Source: Stictocephala bisonia
Taxonomy: Eukaryota; Arthropoda; Insecta; Hemiptera; Membracidae
Length of the DNA stretch: 64,000 nucleotides
Assembly: GCA_035578905.1 (NCBI GenBank)
Contig: JAQJVL010000529.1
Coordinates: 186,001-250,000 of the forward strand
Reading direction: 5' to 3'
The notes under the pieces are model-generated. The model searched no databases, was not told the origin of the DNA, and saw only the letters and a program-made list of their open reading frames with translations. Made by a program: the position numbers and the translations under genes. This document shows positions 25,200 through 37,140 of the stretch, in pieces; position 1 is the first letter of the stretch; each line of letters starts with the position of its first letter.

Positions 25200-26149
25200 T
25201 AGGGTTTCCATAAGTCCGCATTTTGTACGGACAGTTTGTATTTTACATTCAGTGTCCGTGTCCGTACTGTACAAAGAAAAACCCGGGTAAATATCTGTAT
25301 TTTTTATTCTATTAATATTAAAAGTATATATTATAAATATTTAATATTGTAAAAAAATACAAACATGTATTACTTCGGGCAATCGTCAATCGACACTCGT
25401 GAGAGGTTGTGTAATGTCTCACACGCTATGCTCTATGATTACAATACCATACACCTCCCTCCACTTAAAAAAAGAAGTTCTTCAACTAATTGGCCGAAAA
25501 TAAGTGTGAAAAAGTTGAAAGTGTTGGAGTTTGCTCTTTCTCTGTTCAGTCCTTTGGTACCAGTTGAACGAGTTTTATTCTAATGAAAAATGTCTGGACA
25601 CCCGATCGAATTATACTGTCAGTGGAGAAGGGCAAAACTGTTCTGAGCATCAAAGTTAACAATGAAATGTCATGTATTATTAAAAATTAATATCTTCAGA
25701 AAAATATGACTGGTTCCAGCCTTGAGCCAGTATACCTGTACAACTAGCACAAGAGATGCCTGAACAACTATGACAATTTATTGAATTCTGCCGAGTTAAC
25801 TTAAACGTAATGAATGAATTTTTAAACAAAAACACTGTCTGTTAATATTGTATTATTCTGTAATCTTAAATTAAAATATATTTGTGATATTAATATTAAG
25901 AGTATATATCACTTAGTCATTTGAATAAGTTCCTCGCACAGATCAATAGTCTATGAGGAATGGGCAGAGTAAGGTTAAGAAGGAGATCGGCCTCTCCTTT
26001 TTTTAAAAAAAAGAGTCATTACAGTAATTATTTTCCCCAATTAACAACCTGAATCCCATATAATAATATTCATGACAGTTTTAAAAATAACCCACCTCCC
26101 AAGTGTATCCGGTGTCCGTATTTTACTGTGTAAATGTACGGCAACCTTA
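25200..26149 (+). mobile_element. hAT-type transposon remnant with TSD (copy 1)
   Basis: Terminal tagggtttcc at 25200 matches the inverse of ggcaacctta ending 26149. The flanking 8 bp, gtgatatc (25192-25199) and gtgataac (26150-26157), match at 7 of 8, the TSD length of hAT elements. Inside is a fragment of hAT C-terminal dimerisation coding sequence. Three other copies or pieces lie at 32423-34170, 41771-41975 and 49165-49498. At 950 bp it is deleted relative to an autonomous hAT. Confidence 0.75.
25365..25685 (+). pseudogene. Decayed hAT transposase C-terminus
   Basis: The plus frame reads NWPKISVKKLKVLEFALSL and then FSPLVPVERVLF, matching the hAT dimerisation-domain core (L.V..FALS..P...A.VERVFS). 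After the VERVLF stop at ~25581, a shifted frame continues LMKNVWTPDRIILSVEKGK, followed by SIKVNNEMS, exactly the expected downstream motif. One indel near 25578-25582 therefore breaks the reading. The BED finger and catalytic domain are absent. It is non-functional. Confidence 0.7.
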
Positions 26150-26423
26150 GTGATAACTGCGTATACGCAGTGAGGTTGTTCTCTCCCATCCTTGGGCCGA
26201 CAGACAATGGTCCGCCCACTGGATCATCCTCGGCCTTCCACCGACCTTCACAGCCTCAACGCCAACGGCTGCTCATCACCCGCTGTTCTGTACTTACTTA
26301 GTCATCAATACTAATCACCTTATGTAGTTCCAGGATAAGCCGCCTATGTCGTATCCAACCATCAATTTCGCCTTTAAAATTAGGCATCGGCAATTGACTG
26401 TAATTTAAATGTATTTTCTTACA
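26150..26423. other. Spacer
   Basis: A GC-richer segment (~26185-26290) without a recognised reading frame. Confidence 0.4.
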
Positions 26424-26605
26424 TTAACAAGCGGCTATCTCTGTGTTGTCAAATGGTTGTACTTGCGTTATCAAGTGGCTATCTCTATGTTATCAGATGG
26501 TCGTGTTGTACCCTAGTTAATGGCTAGCCTTAAGCAAGAAGTGCTTGATTATCCATCATAAAGTGGATGGAATATGTCTTGTGTGATCAAATGGCCCGTC
26601 ATCTA
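26424..26605. repeat. Old copy of the 22 bp repeat family
   Basis: At least four 22 bp subunits in register: one starting ttaacaagcggctatc, then ttgtcaaatggttgta, ttatcaagtggctatc and ttatcagatggtcgtg. They match the subunits of the 88 bp array at 28991-30340 but are more diverged, so this is an independent, older patch. Confidence 0.65.
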
Positions 26606-26857
26606 GTTTTTATGTTCGCTAAAACTCCCGGGTTGTTACTTTCACGGCACCAACTAATTACACGACCGTGTAGTTGGCGTCTGGCCGTCCTTAAACAACA
26701 GTTAAACGTCATACAAAGAAAATCAGTTGTATTGCAGTGGACATAACATGTTTTGCAAAAGTCAATTTTAGTCTAAAGGCTAATTAATTAATTCCTTAAA
26801 AAATGTTAATATCAACATAGTAAGATATTCTCTCTAACATACAACATTTATGAGCAT

Positions 26858-27620
26858 TCATGCTACCAATTTCCCAACCTCCAGTTCCGGTGTTAGTTTA
26901 CCAACCGTATGGTCTCCCAAGTTGTTCGCCAAAAACTCACCCACTGTATAAAATGCATGGTAGACTAGAAAACCTTTTAATTGAGTTTTGATCGCCTTCA
27001 GCGTTATGGTGATTTTTATACAATTAGGCAGCTGTAAAAATCTACATCTGCCCCTGAGGGCAAATGCCCGTAAGTAACTGTTGAGTTGTATCGACTGCAT
27101 ATTGCACGATTTACACCAGTCGTTGACATAAACTGAAAAAAGGGTAGGACTGAGGATTGATCACTGAGGGCACCGTAACACAGACTGATCAGTTTGGATG
27201 ATTTATTTGATATTTTATTAATTGATCTCTTTGTCTGAGGTATGATCCAAGCCACTCAAAGGCCACACCTTATCGTGTGCTGTTTCGTAGATTTCTGAAA
27301 ATAAAAAATGTTATTCTGCTCCTTGCACCAGGATCCTTTTTGTGGTCCAATTGTTATTGATTTTATTTGTTTTCATGGGGCAGCGGCTGTTCAGGTGAAA
27401 AGTCAAAAAGTCATGAAACATTTTGAACTTTTCCTCCACTAGAAAATTAAAGTTTAAGATTATCCACTCTTCCCTTAAAAGAGAGGCATTGAGAAGGATT
27501 ATTATTTCCCGACCATATCTCTTTTTCTTTTTTTTTTTTTGTTTTGGTCTCCCTTTCAGATTGTGTTCCACTAATATTTTCTTGGCCACAGTGCTCAAAT
27601 GTGGATGTGTTGACCAATGA
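26858..27620 (-). pseudogene. Internally deleted jockey/CR1-like retrotransposon
   Basis: Read 27598 to 26858. The first frame has EEKFKMFHDFLTFHLNSRC, typical of the linker between endonuclease and reverse transcriptase. The second (~27255-27120) has CYGALSDQSSVLP, a decayed form of the RT motif YGVPQGSVLGP. The third (to 26858) ends with LPNCIKITITLKAIKTQLKG and FYTVGEFL, the usual ORF2 C-terminus. The catalytic YxDD part and most of the fingers are missing, and frames change between blocks. This is a dead copy; related pieces lie at 39884-40594, 49499-50330 and 55425-56720. Confidence 0.6.
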
Positions 27621-28201
27621 CCACTGACGCCACAAAATCAGGAATAAGCGCCAGTTGAGACAGTCACTCGTAAGGCAGGTGATCTTTAAATTAATATTAA
27701 ATTACTTTAATAAATCGACAAGGCGTAATTCTATGTTCAAGTCGCCCATTATAATGAAACTTTGCTGTTTGCTAGTTAAGTCAGTCAGTAATGATTCAAA
27801 TTTAAAGTTAAAGTTTTTTTAAACTTTAAATTTAGAGAAAATAATATCTTCATTTATTTAAATTCAATTTATCATTTGTCTGTTTGGGGGTTTACTTCGA
27901 AAAACTTCTCTTTGGATCTCTTAGATTAATCTCTAAAGACTCGCATACTAGATTTGATTTCATGAGAAACGATATCTGCTCCTTTGAGAGAGTTGTCGAG
28001 TAAATGAATGAGCTAATTTAAAGTTTTGTAATCAACAAAGTCCAATATTAAACTTTTTAAAACCATTTTCAGTAATAACAAGAATATCTGTTTTTAATTC
28101 TTCGCAAACAAGCTAAAAACCCTTGTTCGCAGCAAATTTTGCACATTGTTGCAAGATTTTAATTTGAGATCGAAGTTGAAATTTTATGGTTGGTCTCTTG
28201 A
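27621..28201. other. AT-rich spacer
   Basis: No gene was recognised. Confidence 0.4.
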
Positions 28202-28541
28202 TTTGGGGTTCTTAATTCACCTCGTCGCAGCAAGGTGGATGCAAGGAGTTTGAACTTATAGTCAGTTTATTTGGGGTTCTTAATTCACCTCGTCGCAGCA
28301 AGGTGGATGCAAGGAGTTTGAACTTATAGTCAGTTTATTTGGGGTTCTTAATTCACCTCGTCGCAGCAAGGTGGATGCAAGGAGTTTGAACTTATAGTCA
28401 GTTTATTTGGGGTTCTTAATTCACCTCGTCGCAGCAAGGTGGATGCAAGGAGTTTGAACTTATAGTCAGTTTATTTGGGGTTCTTAATTCACCTCGTCGC
28501 AGCAAGGTGGATGCAAGGAGTTTGAACTTATAGTCAGTTTA
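28202..28541. repeat. 68 bp tandem repeat, 5 copies
   Basis: Five virtually identical 68 bp units start tttggggttcttaattcacc at 28202, 28270, 28338, 28406 and 28474. Identity between units is almost complete, so the expansion is recent. Confidence 0.95.
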
Positions 28542-28594
28542 TTGGTATAATTTTTAAATCTCGAACGGGTGAGGAAAAAGTTATTGTCTGGAGC

Positions 28595-28923
28595 TGATAA
28601 GGCTGTTTGGTCAAAAAGATTTCGATTTCAATGATTTTATATCATCTATTAAACGCCTCCCAAATAGTTCTATCATTAAAATTATGTTTATTGCTATAAA
28701 TTCAACACCTAAAAGATGCGAATTTGGGTTTTCTTGGGACATTCAGACTTAAAAATCCATTTTCCCGATTATTCACAAATTTTAAAAATAGACCCTCACA
28801 GGACTGGTCTTGCTCATAAGTTATTCTAAATTACGTAATTTTAAATAATTAATGTTCTATGTTTATTTTTATTTTATTAGGACGAGAAATACAATATCGT
28901 GTTTGTCATCTTATGCTTTTTAA
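28595..28923 (+). repeat. Dispersed repeat, copy 1
   Basis: About 330 bp, beginning ggctgtttggtcaaaa and ending cttatgctttttaa, colinear with 33363-33725. Shared blocks include aaagatgcgaatttggg, cagaccctcac (here tagaccctcac) and ctggtcttgctcat. There is no reading frame; it is probably a non-autonomous transposon. Its right edge is the insertion point of a Helitron. Confidence 0.7.
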
Positions 28924-28990
28924 TCTTTACCTATAAAAGGCAAATACCACTGACTCATTCACTCATCGCTGTAACTAAAAAAGTACCAAG
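28924..28990 (+). mobile_element. Helitron 5' end
   Basis: Starts TC directly after A: tctttacctataaaaggc, then aaataccactgactcattc. This matches the other Helitron 5' ends in the window. The 88 bp minisatellite begins ~67 bp downstream, so the array lies inside or next to the Helitron. No 3' hairpin/CTAG was found after the array. Confidence 0.55.
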
Positions 28991-30340
28991 GGTTGTATCT
29001 ACGTTATCAAGCAGTTGCCTCTTAGTTATAAAGTGGTCGTCTTATTGTTATTAAATAGTTGACCCTGAGCTATGAAGGGGTTGTATCTACGTTATCAAGT
29101 AGTTGCCTCTTAGTTATAAAGTGGTCGTCTTATTGTTATTAAATAGTTGACCCTGAGCTATGAAGGGGTTGTATCTACGTTATCAAGCAGTTGCCTCTTA
29201 GTTATAAAGTGGTCGTCTTATTGTTATTAAATAGTTAACCCTGAGCTATTAAGGGATTGTATCTTCGTTATCAAGTAGTTGCCTCTGAGTTATAAAGTGG
29301 TCGTCTTATTGTTATCAAATAGTTGACCCTGAGCTATGAATGGGTTGTATCTACGTTATCATGTAGTTGCCCCTGAGATATAAAGTGGTCGTCTTATTGT
29401 TATTAAATAGTTGACCCTGAGCTATTAAGGGATTGTATCTTCGTTATCAAGTAGTTGCCTCTGAGTTATAAAGTGGTCGTCTTATTGTTATCAAATAGTT
29501 GACCCTGAGCTATGAATGGGTTGTATCTACGTTATCATGTAGTTGCCTCTGAGTTATAAAGTGGTCGTCTTATTGTTATCAAATAGTTGACCCTGAGCTA
29601 TGAAGGGGTTGTATCTACGTTATCAAGTAGTTGCCTCTGAGTTATAAAGTGGTCGTCTTATTGTTATCAAATAGTTGACCCTGAGCTATGAAGGGGTTGT
29701 ATCTACGTTATCAAGTAGTTGCCTCTGAGTTATAAAGTGGTCGTCTTATTGTTATCAAATAGTTGACCCTGAGCTATGAAGGGGTTGTATCTACGTTATC
29801 AAGTAGTTGCCTCTGAGTTATAAAGTGGTCGTCTTATTGTTATCAAATAGTTGATCCTGAGCTATGAAGGGGTTGTATCTACGTTATCAAGTAGTTGCCT
29901 CTGAGTTATAAAGTGGTCGTCTTATTGTTATCAAATAGTTGACCCTGAGCTATGAAGGGGTTGTATCTACGTTATCAAGTAGTTGCCTCTGAGTTATAAA
30001 GTGGTCGTCTTATTGTTATCAAATAGTTGACCCTGAGCTATGAAGGGGTTGTATCTACGTTATCAAGTAGTTGCCTCTGAGTTATAAAGTGGTCGTCTTA
30101 TTGTTATCAAATAGTTGACCCTGAGCTATGAATGGGTTGTATCTACCGTTATCATGTAGTTGCCCCTGAGATATAAAGTGGTCGTCTTATTGTTATCAAA
30201 TAGTTGACCCTGAGCTATGAAGGGGTTGTATCTACGTTATCAAGCAGTTGCCTCTTAGTTATAAAGTGGTCTTCCCTTTGTTATCAAGTTGTTTTCCCTG
30301 ACATATAGTGTGGTTGTATCTATGTCATCAAGCAGTCGTT
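28991..30340. repeat. 88 bp minisatellite made of four 22 bp subunits, ~15 copies
   Basis: The unit ggttgtatctacgttatcaa..gagctatgaag recurs every 88 bp. Each unit divides into four related 22-mers starting ttatcaagtagttg, ttataaagtggtcg, ttatcaaatagttg and ctatgaaggggttg. Copies near 30150 have a 1 bp insertion and the last ~100 bp are degenerate. It starts just behind a Helitron 5' terminus. Confidence 0.93.
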
Positions 30341-31237
30341 TACCTCATCATATCAAGTTTTTGTTACTGAGCGAGTGCAATTTCGAATAATCGATATATT
30401 TTCATGTATTTAAATGCTATGTAATTGTATTGGTGTGGCGTTTCATAATGACCGATGAAATAATTATTTGAGCTCTTTTGTACATATTGAATCACAACTA
30501 GTGTGAAAAATAACTTTAAAATCAATATGTTCTTTATACAACGTTATTTGATATAAAGTGTAACAACAGATGAAACTAACATAAGCCTACATATTTTACT
30601 CTGGTATAAGTGCAATTTGCTTTACTGTATATTGTTAGGGAAAAATAACATTTAAGGAAACTGGAAGTTAAAGAAACGATTAGCCTGCGTGCTCTACTAA
30701 CGAATGTAAGTGGCGAAAGTGGATGTACTCAGACAACGCCTGAATCCCCCGTAGGCAATGTTAGGTATTACAACATCCTACTGTATAAACATGTGCCTGT
30801 TGAATATTACAGGGGATAGATGATTTTAAACAAACTTTATTACAAATTTTTGGAACTTACAAACATCATGTATAACCAGTTATATTTGTACACTTATAAC
30901 GATAACTACACTAGAATAAAATATGTTTATACCTAATTACAAAAACTATTGAAATGTTATGTTGTTGGACAAGAGTTTAATTCACTTACACTTAATTCCA
31001 ATAAAACCACGCCTTTACTACGTACTACGTACCTCAATGAAAATGAATGGCACGTCAGTCGTAATATTTGGTATTTCCCTGGAGACTTAAATGTTCCTAA
31101 AATTGTCTTTGAATGTGATAATTACTTCTAATTGTACAAATTAAGTTATATGTACCTAGTTACAACGTTCTGTATATGTTATCACATTGACTCTCTCTCT
31201 CTCTCAGGTACTTGACGTTACTGACACCTACACATCA
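30341..31237. other. Region downstream of the chitin-binding exon
   Basis: For the minus-strand gene this is 3' flanking sequence or 3' UTR. On the minus strand, 31204-31191 carries a short (GA)n tract. A 60-codon plus frame at 30949-31131 is unrecognised. No other gene was seen. Confidence 0.4.
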
Positions 31238-31575
31238 CTAGACAAAGATGTTTTCCAGCAGCTGTTTGGTGATGAGCCGGTGTGGCCTGGTGGGATTGAC
31301 CTTGGGCCGGCGGTACAGACGGTCGTTGATTGGGTACAGCTGTTTGCTGAGATCGCATCGCACGTTGAACCACCAGTCACAGACGAAGACCGCCTGAGAG
31401 AACTGGGTGCCGTTGGGGCAGAGGAAGGTAGTTTGGCGGCCGTCGATGTCGCAGTAGTGCCACGCCTGGCACCTCGTGTCCATGTCGGCGAAGAACCCCG
31501 GGTACGGCTGATCCTCGCAGTAGAAGTCCGTGTACGGCACCAGCGACAGGACCGGGTAGTCGGTGCCTGGTCTTC
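31238..31575 (-). CDS. Chitin-binding type-2 (peritrophin-A/CBM14) protein, terminal exon
   Basis: The acceptor tgttgcag ends at 31576. With the split Gly codon from the upstream exon the frame is open for 111 residues to a TAG at 31240-31238. Six cysteines follow the CBM14 order with gaps 15, 5, 10, 12 and 7: FYC, TRC, WHYC, FLC, FVC, VRC. Typical residues GFFADMDTRCQAWHYC, FLCPNGTQF and CDWWFNVRC are present. The exon is much GC-richer than its surroundings. This is the single-domain type seen in insect cuticular proteins analogous to peritrophins; it should be secreted and bind chitin. The signal peptide must lie in upstream exons outside the sequence I could identify. Whether this is truly the last exon rests only on the in-frame stop. 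Confidence 0.8.
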
Positions 31576-32422
31576 CTGCAACACGACACAACAATCTTGA
31601 CATATAAGACAACCATAAAACTAGGATTATATACCGATGAAATAATGAACGCAAAAAAAAGAAGAGATTGACATGGTGGTAAGTGCTACTGTGCCGCCAC
31701 AGTTATACTACATTGGGGTGGGGCAAGCTAGCAGCGGCTCGCTCAACACTATTTTTACCTTATTAACACTTTTGTATGTAATTTTAGTGTTTATTCCCTA
31801 CTCACATATTGAGTTTTAACAACGTATTCATTTTTTAATAAAATTATTATTTATTTTGCTTTGCAGTTAGATTATCAACTTATATTCTTAATGAATATTG
31901 TTTATGTGGTTGATACCATTCATGTTATGTACCGTACATGTATAACAATGTTACTGCACTCACCGGTACATGTGATAATATTTTTAAGAGGACAGTATTT
32001 TTTTATAACATAATACTTAAAACTTATACTATTCTTTTAAAATAATAATGCTTTATTGGAGTTTTGCATTCAACACGTTTTGCATTGATATCGTTTACAA
32101 ATGTATACAAAAAAATACACCTATTTGTTAATACAGTAATATTATTTATTATTAACTCAAAACATTAAAAATACATAAATTACAAGTTATTTGTGGTTAG
32201 AATCCCAGTGATGAGGCATAGCTATAAAAACTGAAATTCACAGTTCAATCAGATTCGGCCATGCAATAACGAGTAAGTTAACTATCTGAGTACACAAAGA
32301 TAATTGGAATGACGCGTGTCTGGCGGCTGTAATACGTGCGTAGGTAAGGCACTGGAGAGAGTGAAGAGACGCAAAGATGTCAAGGCCGCGGGCTGCACAA
32401 ACAGCAGCGGACACTTCATTGG
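31576..32422. other. Intron sequence of the chitin-binding gene
   Basis: Lies within the inferred ~7.6 kb minus-strand intron (39165-31576). Mostly AT-rich; a GC-richer patch at 32320-32415 has no supported exon. Confidence 0.5.
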
Positions 32423-32696
32423 GCCTTTACCGTGTCCGTACCGTAATAAGAAAAAGCTTTGTAGATATCCGTATTTTTCGTTATTTGAATATTAAAAATA
32501 TATTTTAAATATTTAGTACCTATTGTAATAAAGACAAACTTGTATCACTAGTACTTTGGGTAAACGTCAATCGACAACCGTGAGAGGTCTTGAGTTGTGT
32601 GATGACTCACAGACTATACACTATTATATTACCAAACACCTCCCTCCCCTCAGTTTGAAGCAAAATACGTGTGAAAAATTTGGAACAGTGTTGAGT

Positions 32697-33233
<537 letters not shown>

Positions 33234-33362
33234 TCCATCTCCCTCCCCCTCCCCATCCCCGGTACTTCGGCACCAGTGAACAAGGTGTTCTTCACTTAAA
33301 CCACGACCGCCTTTAAAGAACAGACTGTCAATAGAGTAGTAGAGAAGGTCAAATCATTCTGA

Positions 33363-33725
33363 GCATCAAAATTAGGGCTGTTTCGTCAAAATAATTGTTA
33401 GATTTTTTCGATTTCAATGATCGAACCCCTCCCAAGTATTTCTTTCATTAAAATTATGTTTATAGTTATAAATACATCACCTCAAAGATGCGAATTTGGG
33501 CTTTCTCGGTCCATACAGAATTAAGAAACTATTTTCCCAACTATTTCCATATTTTAAAAACAGACCCTCACATCACTGGTCTTGCTCATCAGTTATTTTA
33601 TTTTACGTAATTTTACCGCAAATTAGTAAATTTAAAATTTTAAATAATTGATGTTACATGTTTATTTTAATTTTATTGCGAGGAGAAATACAATGTCGTG
33701 TTTGGCATCGTATGCCTTTTTAATA
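33363..33725 (+). repeat. Dispersed repeat, copy 2
   Basis: Colinear with 28595-28923 from ggctgtttcgtcaaaa to cgtatgcctttttaa. It interrupts hAT copy 2, just after gcatcaaaa. It has no coding frame. Confidence 0.7.
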
Positions 33726-34170
33726 TCACACAATTTACAAAATTGACTAACTTTATGTACTCAAATTTTACCCACATGTTTTACAATCGCTACCCAAACG
33801 TACAGAGAGACACATCACCCGCACCCACAGGGTCGCGCTTAAAACGGGAAATCTCTTTAGGTAAACATTTTAAAGGACATTTATGACAATTTATTGAGTT
33901 CTGCGAACCTAGCCTAAACTAAATGAACGACTTTTTAAAATTATTGTTGGTTAATATTGTATTACCGGTACTCTGAAATCTCAAATTAAAATATATAAAT
34001 ATCACTATCATATTAATATTATATTTCACGAAGTATTATTTTCCCAATTTAACAAACAAAATCACAAATCATAACATTCATAAAAGACGATTTTCTAAAT
34101 CCCCCTCCCCCGCCAGACCCCTAAGTAAATCTGGTGTCCGTATTTTACTATGAAAATGTATGGCAAACCT

Positions 34171-35276
34171 ATCCCAACTCAAAAATGTATTGGTCAACTC
34201 CCCAACCCAGACCATTTTCTATAGCTATAACTTAGGTATTCGGAAGGAAGGTTTCTATCAGTATCAGCAGAGCATATCCCCATTGTTACCTCTACTACAC
34301 GCGCGCAGGTGCTTGCTCAAGTTTGGTCAGGTATATGATTAGTTTCCATTAATATATTTCTGTAGAACATAGTTTGAATTTGGGGGCAACTAAAGGAATT
34401 TGACCGAGCATTTCCATGTAAAGGTTGGAATAAAATTATTAAATGAATTATTTTATGACAAATACCATAAAACGTATTAATACATTAACGAATAGCATAC
34501 GCAGTAACGTGGAAAACGCTGGAAGAAAGGCTTTGTGTCCAGAAACCTGCTGGATGATGTTACAAACGGCGTGGTTGTGGTATTGCAAGTACGTCACTCT
34601 CCTCAGATACGCGCTGGTAGTCAACCTTTATTCTAATTAATCGCGTTTATTACGATTTTCAAAGAAACCCCATCGAATTGTTGCAGCCGTCTGGGGAAGC
34701 CCGGAATCGATGTTATCACCGTTCCCGATGGCGGGCGTGGCAGCCGTTATGGCGCAAGAGGTCGTAAGGGCGGGAGTCAATGCCGCGCCACTAGATTGGC
34801 CAACAGCTGTGACCCCACTCCAGTACAAGGTCAAACATGTTACAGTCATTTACTGTTTTAATAAAGTGTATGATTCTAATCAATCTTAATTAACACAAAA
34901 TAAACCTGTTTAAAATAAATCTATTTAAAATTGCAATTTTAATGTGAGAGTTAAATGTCAACCATTGTTAACAATGACATCAAGTTATCTTAAAAGAGGT
35001 AAATTTTTTATTATTTTATTGTCGGTGCGTTTTTACTGCAATTACGTTTATTTACAAAATAAAATGATTTAGCAACATTTATTGAAATATATTTTATTAA
35101 TCAAACTAGAAAGCTAATAGATTTCTGTTATATAGGTACCAGATATAGGAGTAATAAATCTGTAGAAAACTATGAATTCCGGTAACCAGATGAACGGCCA
35201 GTTACATTACCATACGTACCATTATGGTTCCTACAAAAGGGTTATTAGTGTGACTTACTAATTTGATTCTCATTAT
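34171..35276. other. Spacer with an unexplained GC-rich island
   Basis: 34650-34830 is GC-rich and CpG-rich inside AT-rich DNA. Long frames exist on both strands: plus AAVWGSPESMLSPFPMAGVA and minus SGAALTPALTTSCAITAATP. Neither is recognised. It may be an exon of an unseen gene or a transposon piece. Confidence 0.35.
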
Positions 35277-36406
35277 GTAGGGTTATCCGCCCGCTTCGCC
35301 GGTCATAATCACAGACAAATATTGATATAATCGAAATGTGCAGCAAGTTATCAGTTTACACTGTATCAAATGTATATCCAATTTAGAACAGCTGATGTTA
35401 TGTATTATGTAGGCCTACTACTGCTCTCAATTATTTTTAATTTTAAAATTTTAGCCTACAACAATTTTATTCAATTTGTTTTTATTTAACAGCTTTTAAT
35501 CAAATAAATCTATGAATTAATATAGCTCCATAAGAATACCAATGTAAGCCTACTTTGAGAGGGAGCAAAGTAGGGTAATTATAGCTGTATGCAACTTAAT
35601 ATTGTAATCTTGCTATTTCAATCAGACTTTGCTTGTAGTTTACAAACTTTGACAGTCTAAAAAAATCTGAAAGTACTTTTAGAGGCCGTAAAGTACGGCA
35701 ATTGGCTCTAAATCAGTGAAATATCCGAGTTCTCGCCATGTTTAGCCAGTTCCGATGAACTGGCTATGCATGTGTTAAAATTAAATTTAAAATTTTCCGA
35801 TTGAAAACAGTTAGTTCTCCTAGATAACAAAGTTTCATAGTCTAGAAAAATCTGTAAGTCTACTTTTAGAGGGTTCAAAGTACGGTAATTGACTCTGAAT
35901 CAGTGAAATGTCTTTCTAGCCATGTTTAGCCATGTCCTATGACCTGGCTATTCATGTGTTCAGATTAAATTGTATATTTTCCCATTGAGTACAGTTTGTT
36001 CTCCTAAATAACTAAGTTTCATAGTCTAGAAAAATCTGTAAGTCTACTCTTAGAGGCCGTAAATTAACCAATTTTATTTACAAGCACAAATTGAAAATCT
36101 AGCTCTACCTAAGGATGAAGGGGGTGAGATAGGCCGTAGGGTCAAAGTTGTAGATCGTCTCAAATCAGGCACAGAAAATGGTGTTAGTTTTGCTGTAGAA
36201 CAGTTCATTTAGCCGTTACAGTCGAATTAAAGAAACTAAAAAGGTTGCCATCTTCGATTTACTAAGAATTTTTCAAAATCCCTTCTTATTACACATCAAC
36301 ATAACATAAGACCTTTGACTCTAAAAAATTCCAGCCTCGTAGACTTAGTACTGTTATTTACAACGATAAGTGAGTGAGTCAGTGGTATTGCCTTTTACAG
36401 TATAGA
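35277..36406 (-). mobile_element. Putative non-autonomous Helitron
   Basis: The minus-strand 5' end at 36406 follows an A and reads tctatactgtaaaaggc, then aataccactgactcactcac, as in the other Helitron 5' ends. A degenerate hairpin, ccggcgaagcggg on the minus strand near 35300, followed by ccctac, may be its altered 3' end (CTAC instead of CTAG). Inside are ~185 bp tandem repeats. The 5' end is the stronger half of the call. Confidence 0.45.
35655..36070. repeat. ~185 bp tandem repeat, 2.2 copies
   Basis: Units start gtctaraaaaatctg at 35655, 35840 and 36024 and include agtacggyaattg and ccatgtttagcca. The third unit breaks off after ~45 bp. It lies inside the putative minus-strand Helitron. 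Confidence 0.75.
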
Positions 36407-36589
36407 TTAAACAACAAATATACACTTTTTAATGAATACAGCGAAACGTGTTTAAACAGAAAAAATAGTAACTTTACAAAGAGGACATTTCAACGGGTTT
36501 TCAACAACTTAAAAGTGTTCATTTGTGTGCCGCGCGTTCAATTATACAGCAAGTTCTGACCGGACTTTTCGAAGGGGAATTGGCGTCAA

Positions 36590-37140
36590 CACTCTTTTTT
36601 ATGCGCTGCTTTAATTCCAAGAGGCTCAATAGTAGTGGGGAATACAAACGTTATCTTTAACTTAACCCACAGAGAGAAGTCGTATGGGGTCAAGTGCAGA
36701 TTGCGCTATGTGACACATAGTTATCATTTACACGACCAATCCAGCGATGCGGCAATAGCTCATCGAGGTAATCTCTGACATCATGGTGCAAATGTGGTGG
36801 AGCATCATCTTGACCCAGTATGTAGTCATTACTGTCTTCTATTTTTGAGGGATAAGTCATTCACTCACCACGTCCAAGTTGTACGTACCTCTGACCGTAT
36901 TTTCTTGAGAGTAGAAAGCCCGAATATATTTTGCTTTGAGCACAAAATACGTTTAACTCAGGGGAATGCCTCTCATGTTGAAATATTTCTCTGTTCCCCA
37001 GATACCCACTTTGTGTTTGTTAATCTTTCTGCTGATTCATCACCAAAGATTAGTCGATAAATGAATCCTTCTTAAAAACGTGGCTGGATGTCAACACAGA
37101 ATGGCAAACTTTTCTTCTTATCATCATCACCACGTAATTC
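36590..37140 (-). pseudogene. Decayed mariner-like DDE transposase
   Basis: Read on the minus strand from ~37060 down. Blocks match the mariner-like DDE family: NKHKVGIWGTEKYFN, then LNVFCAQSKIYSGF, then ILGQDDAPPHLHHDVRDYLD and LLPHRWIGR. The QDDAPPHLH block is the second catalytic Asp motif (usually QDGAPPH). Blocks lie in different frames with stops between them, so it is dead. No terminal inverted repeats were identified. Confidence 0.65.

Noticed and set aside
31187..31600. 137-codon plus-strand frame
   Set aside because: Antisense shadow of the chitin-binding exon, which has conserved cysteines and splice sites.
36794..37060. 88-codon plus-strand frame
   Set aside because: Opposite strand of the mariner-like transposase remnant.
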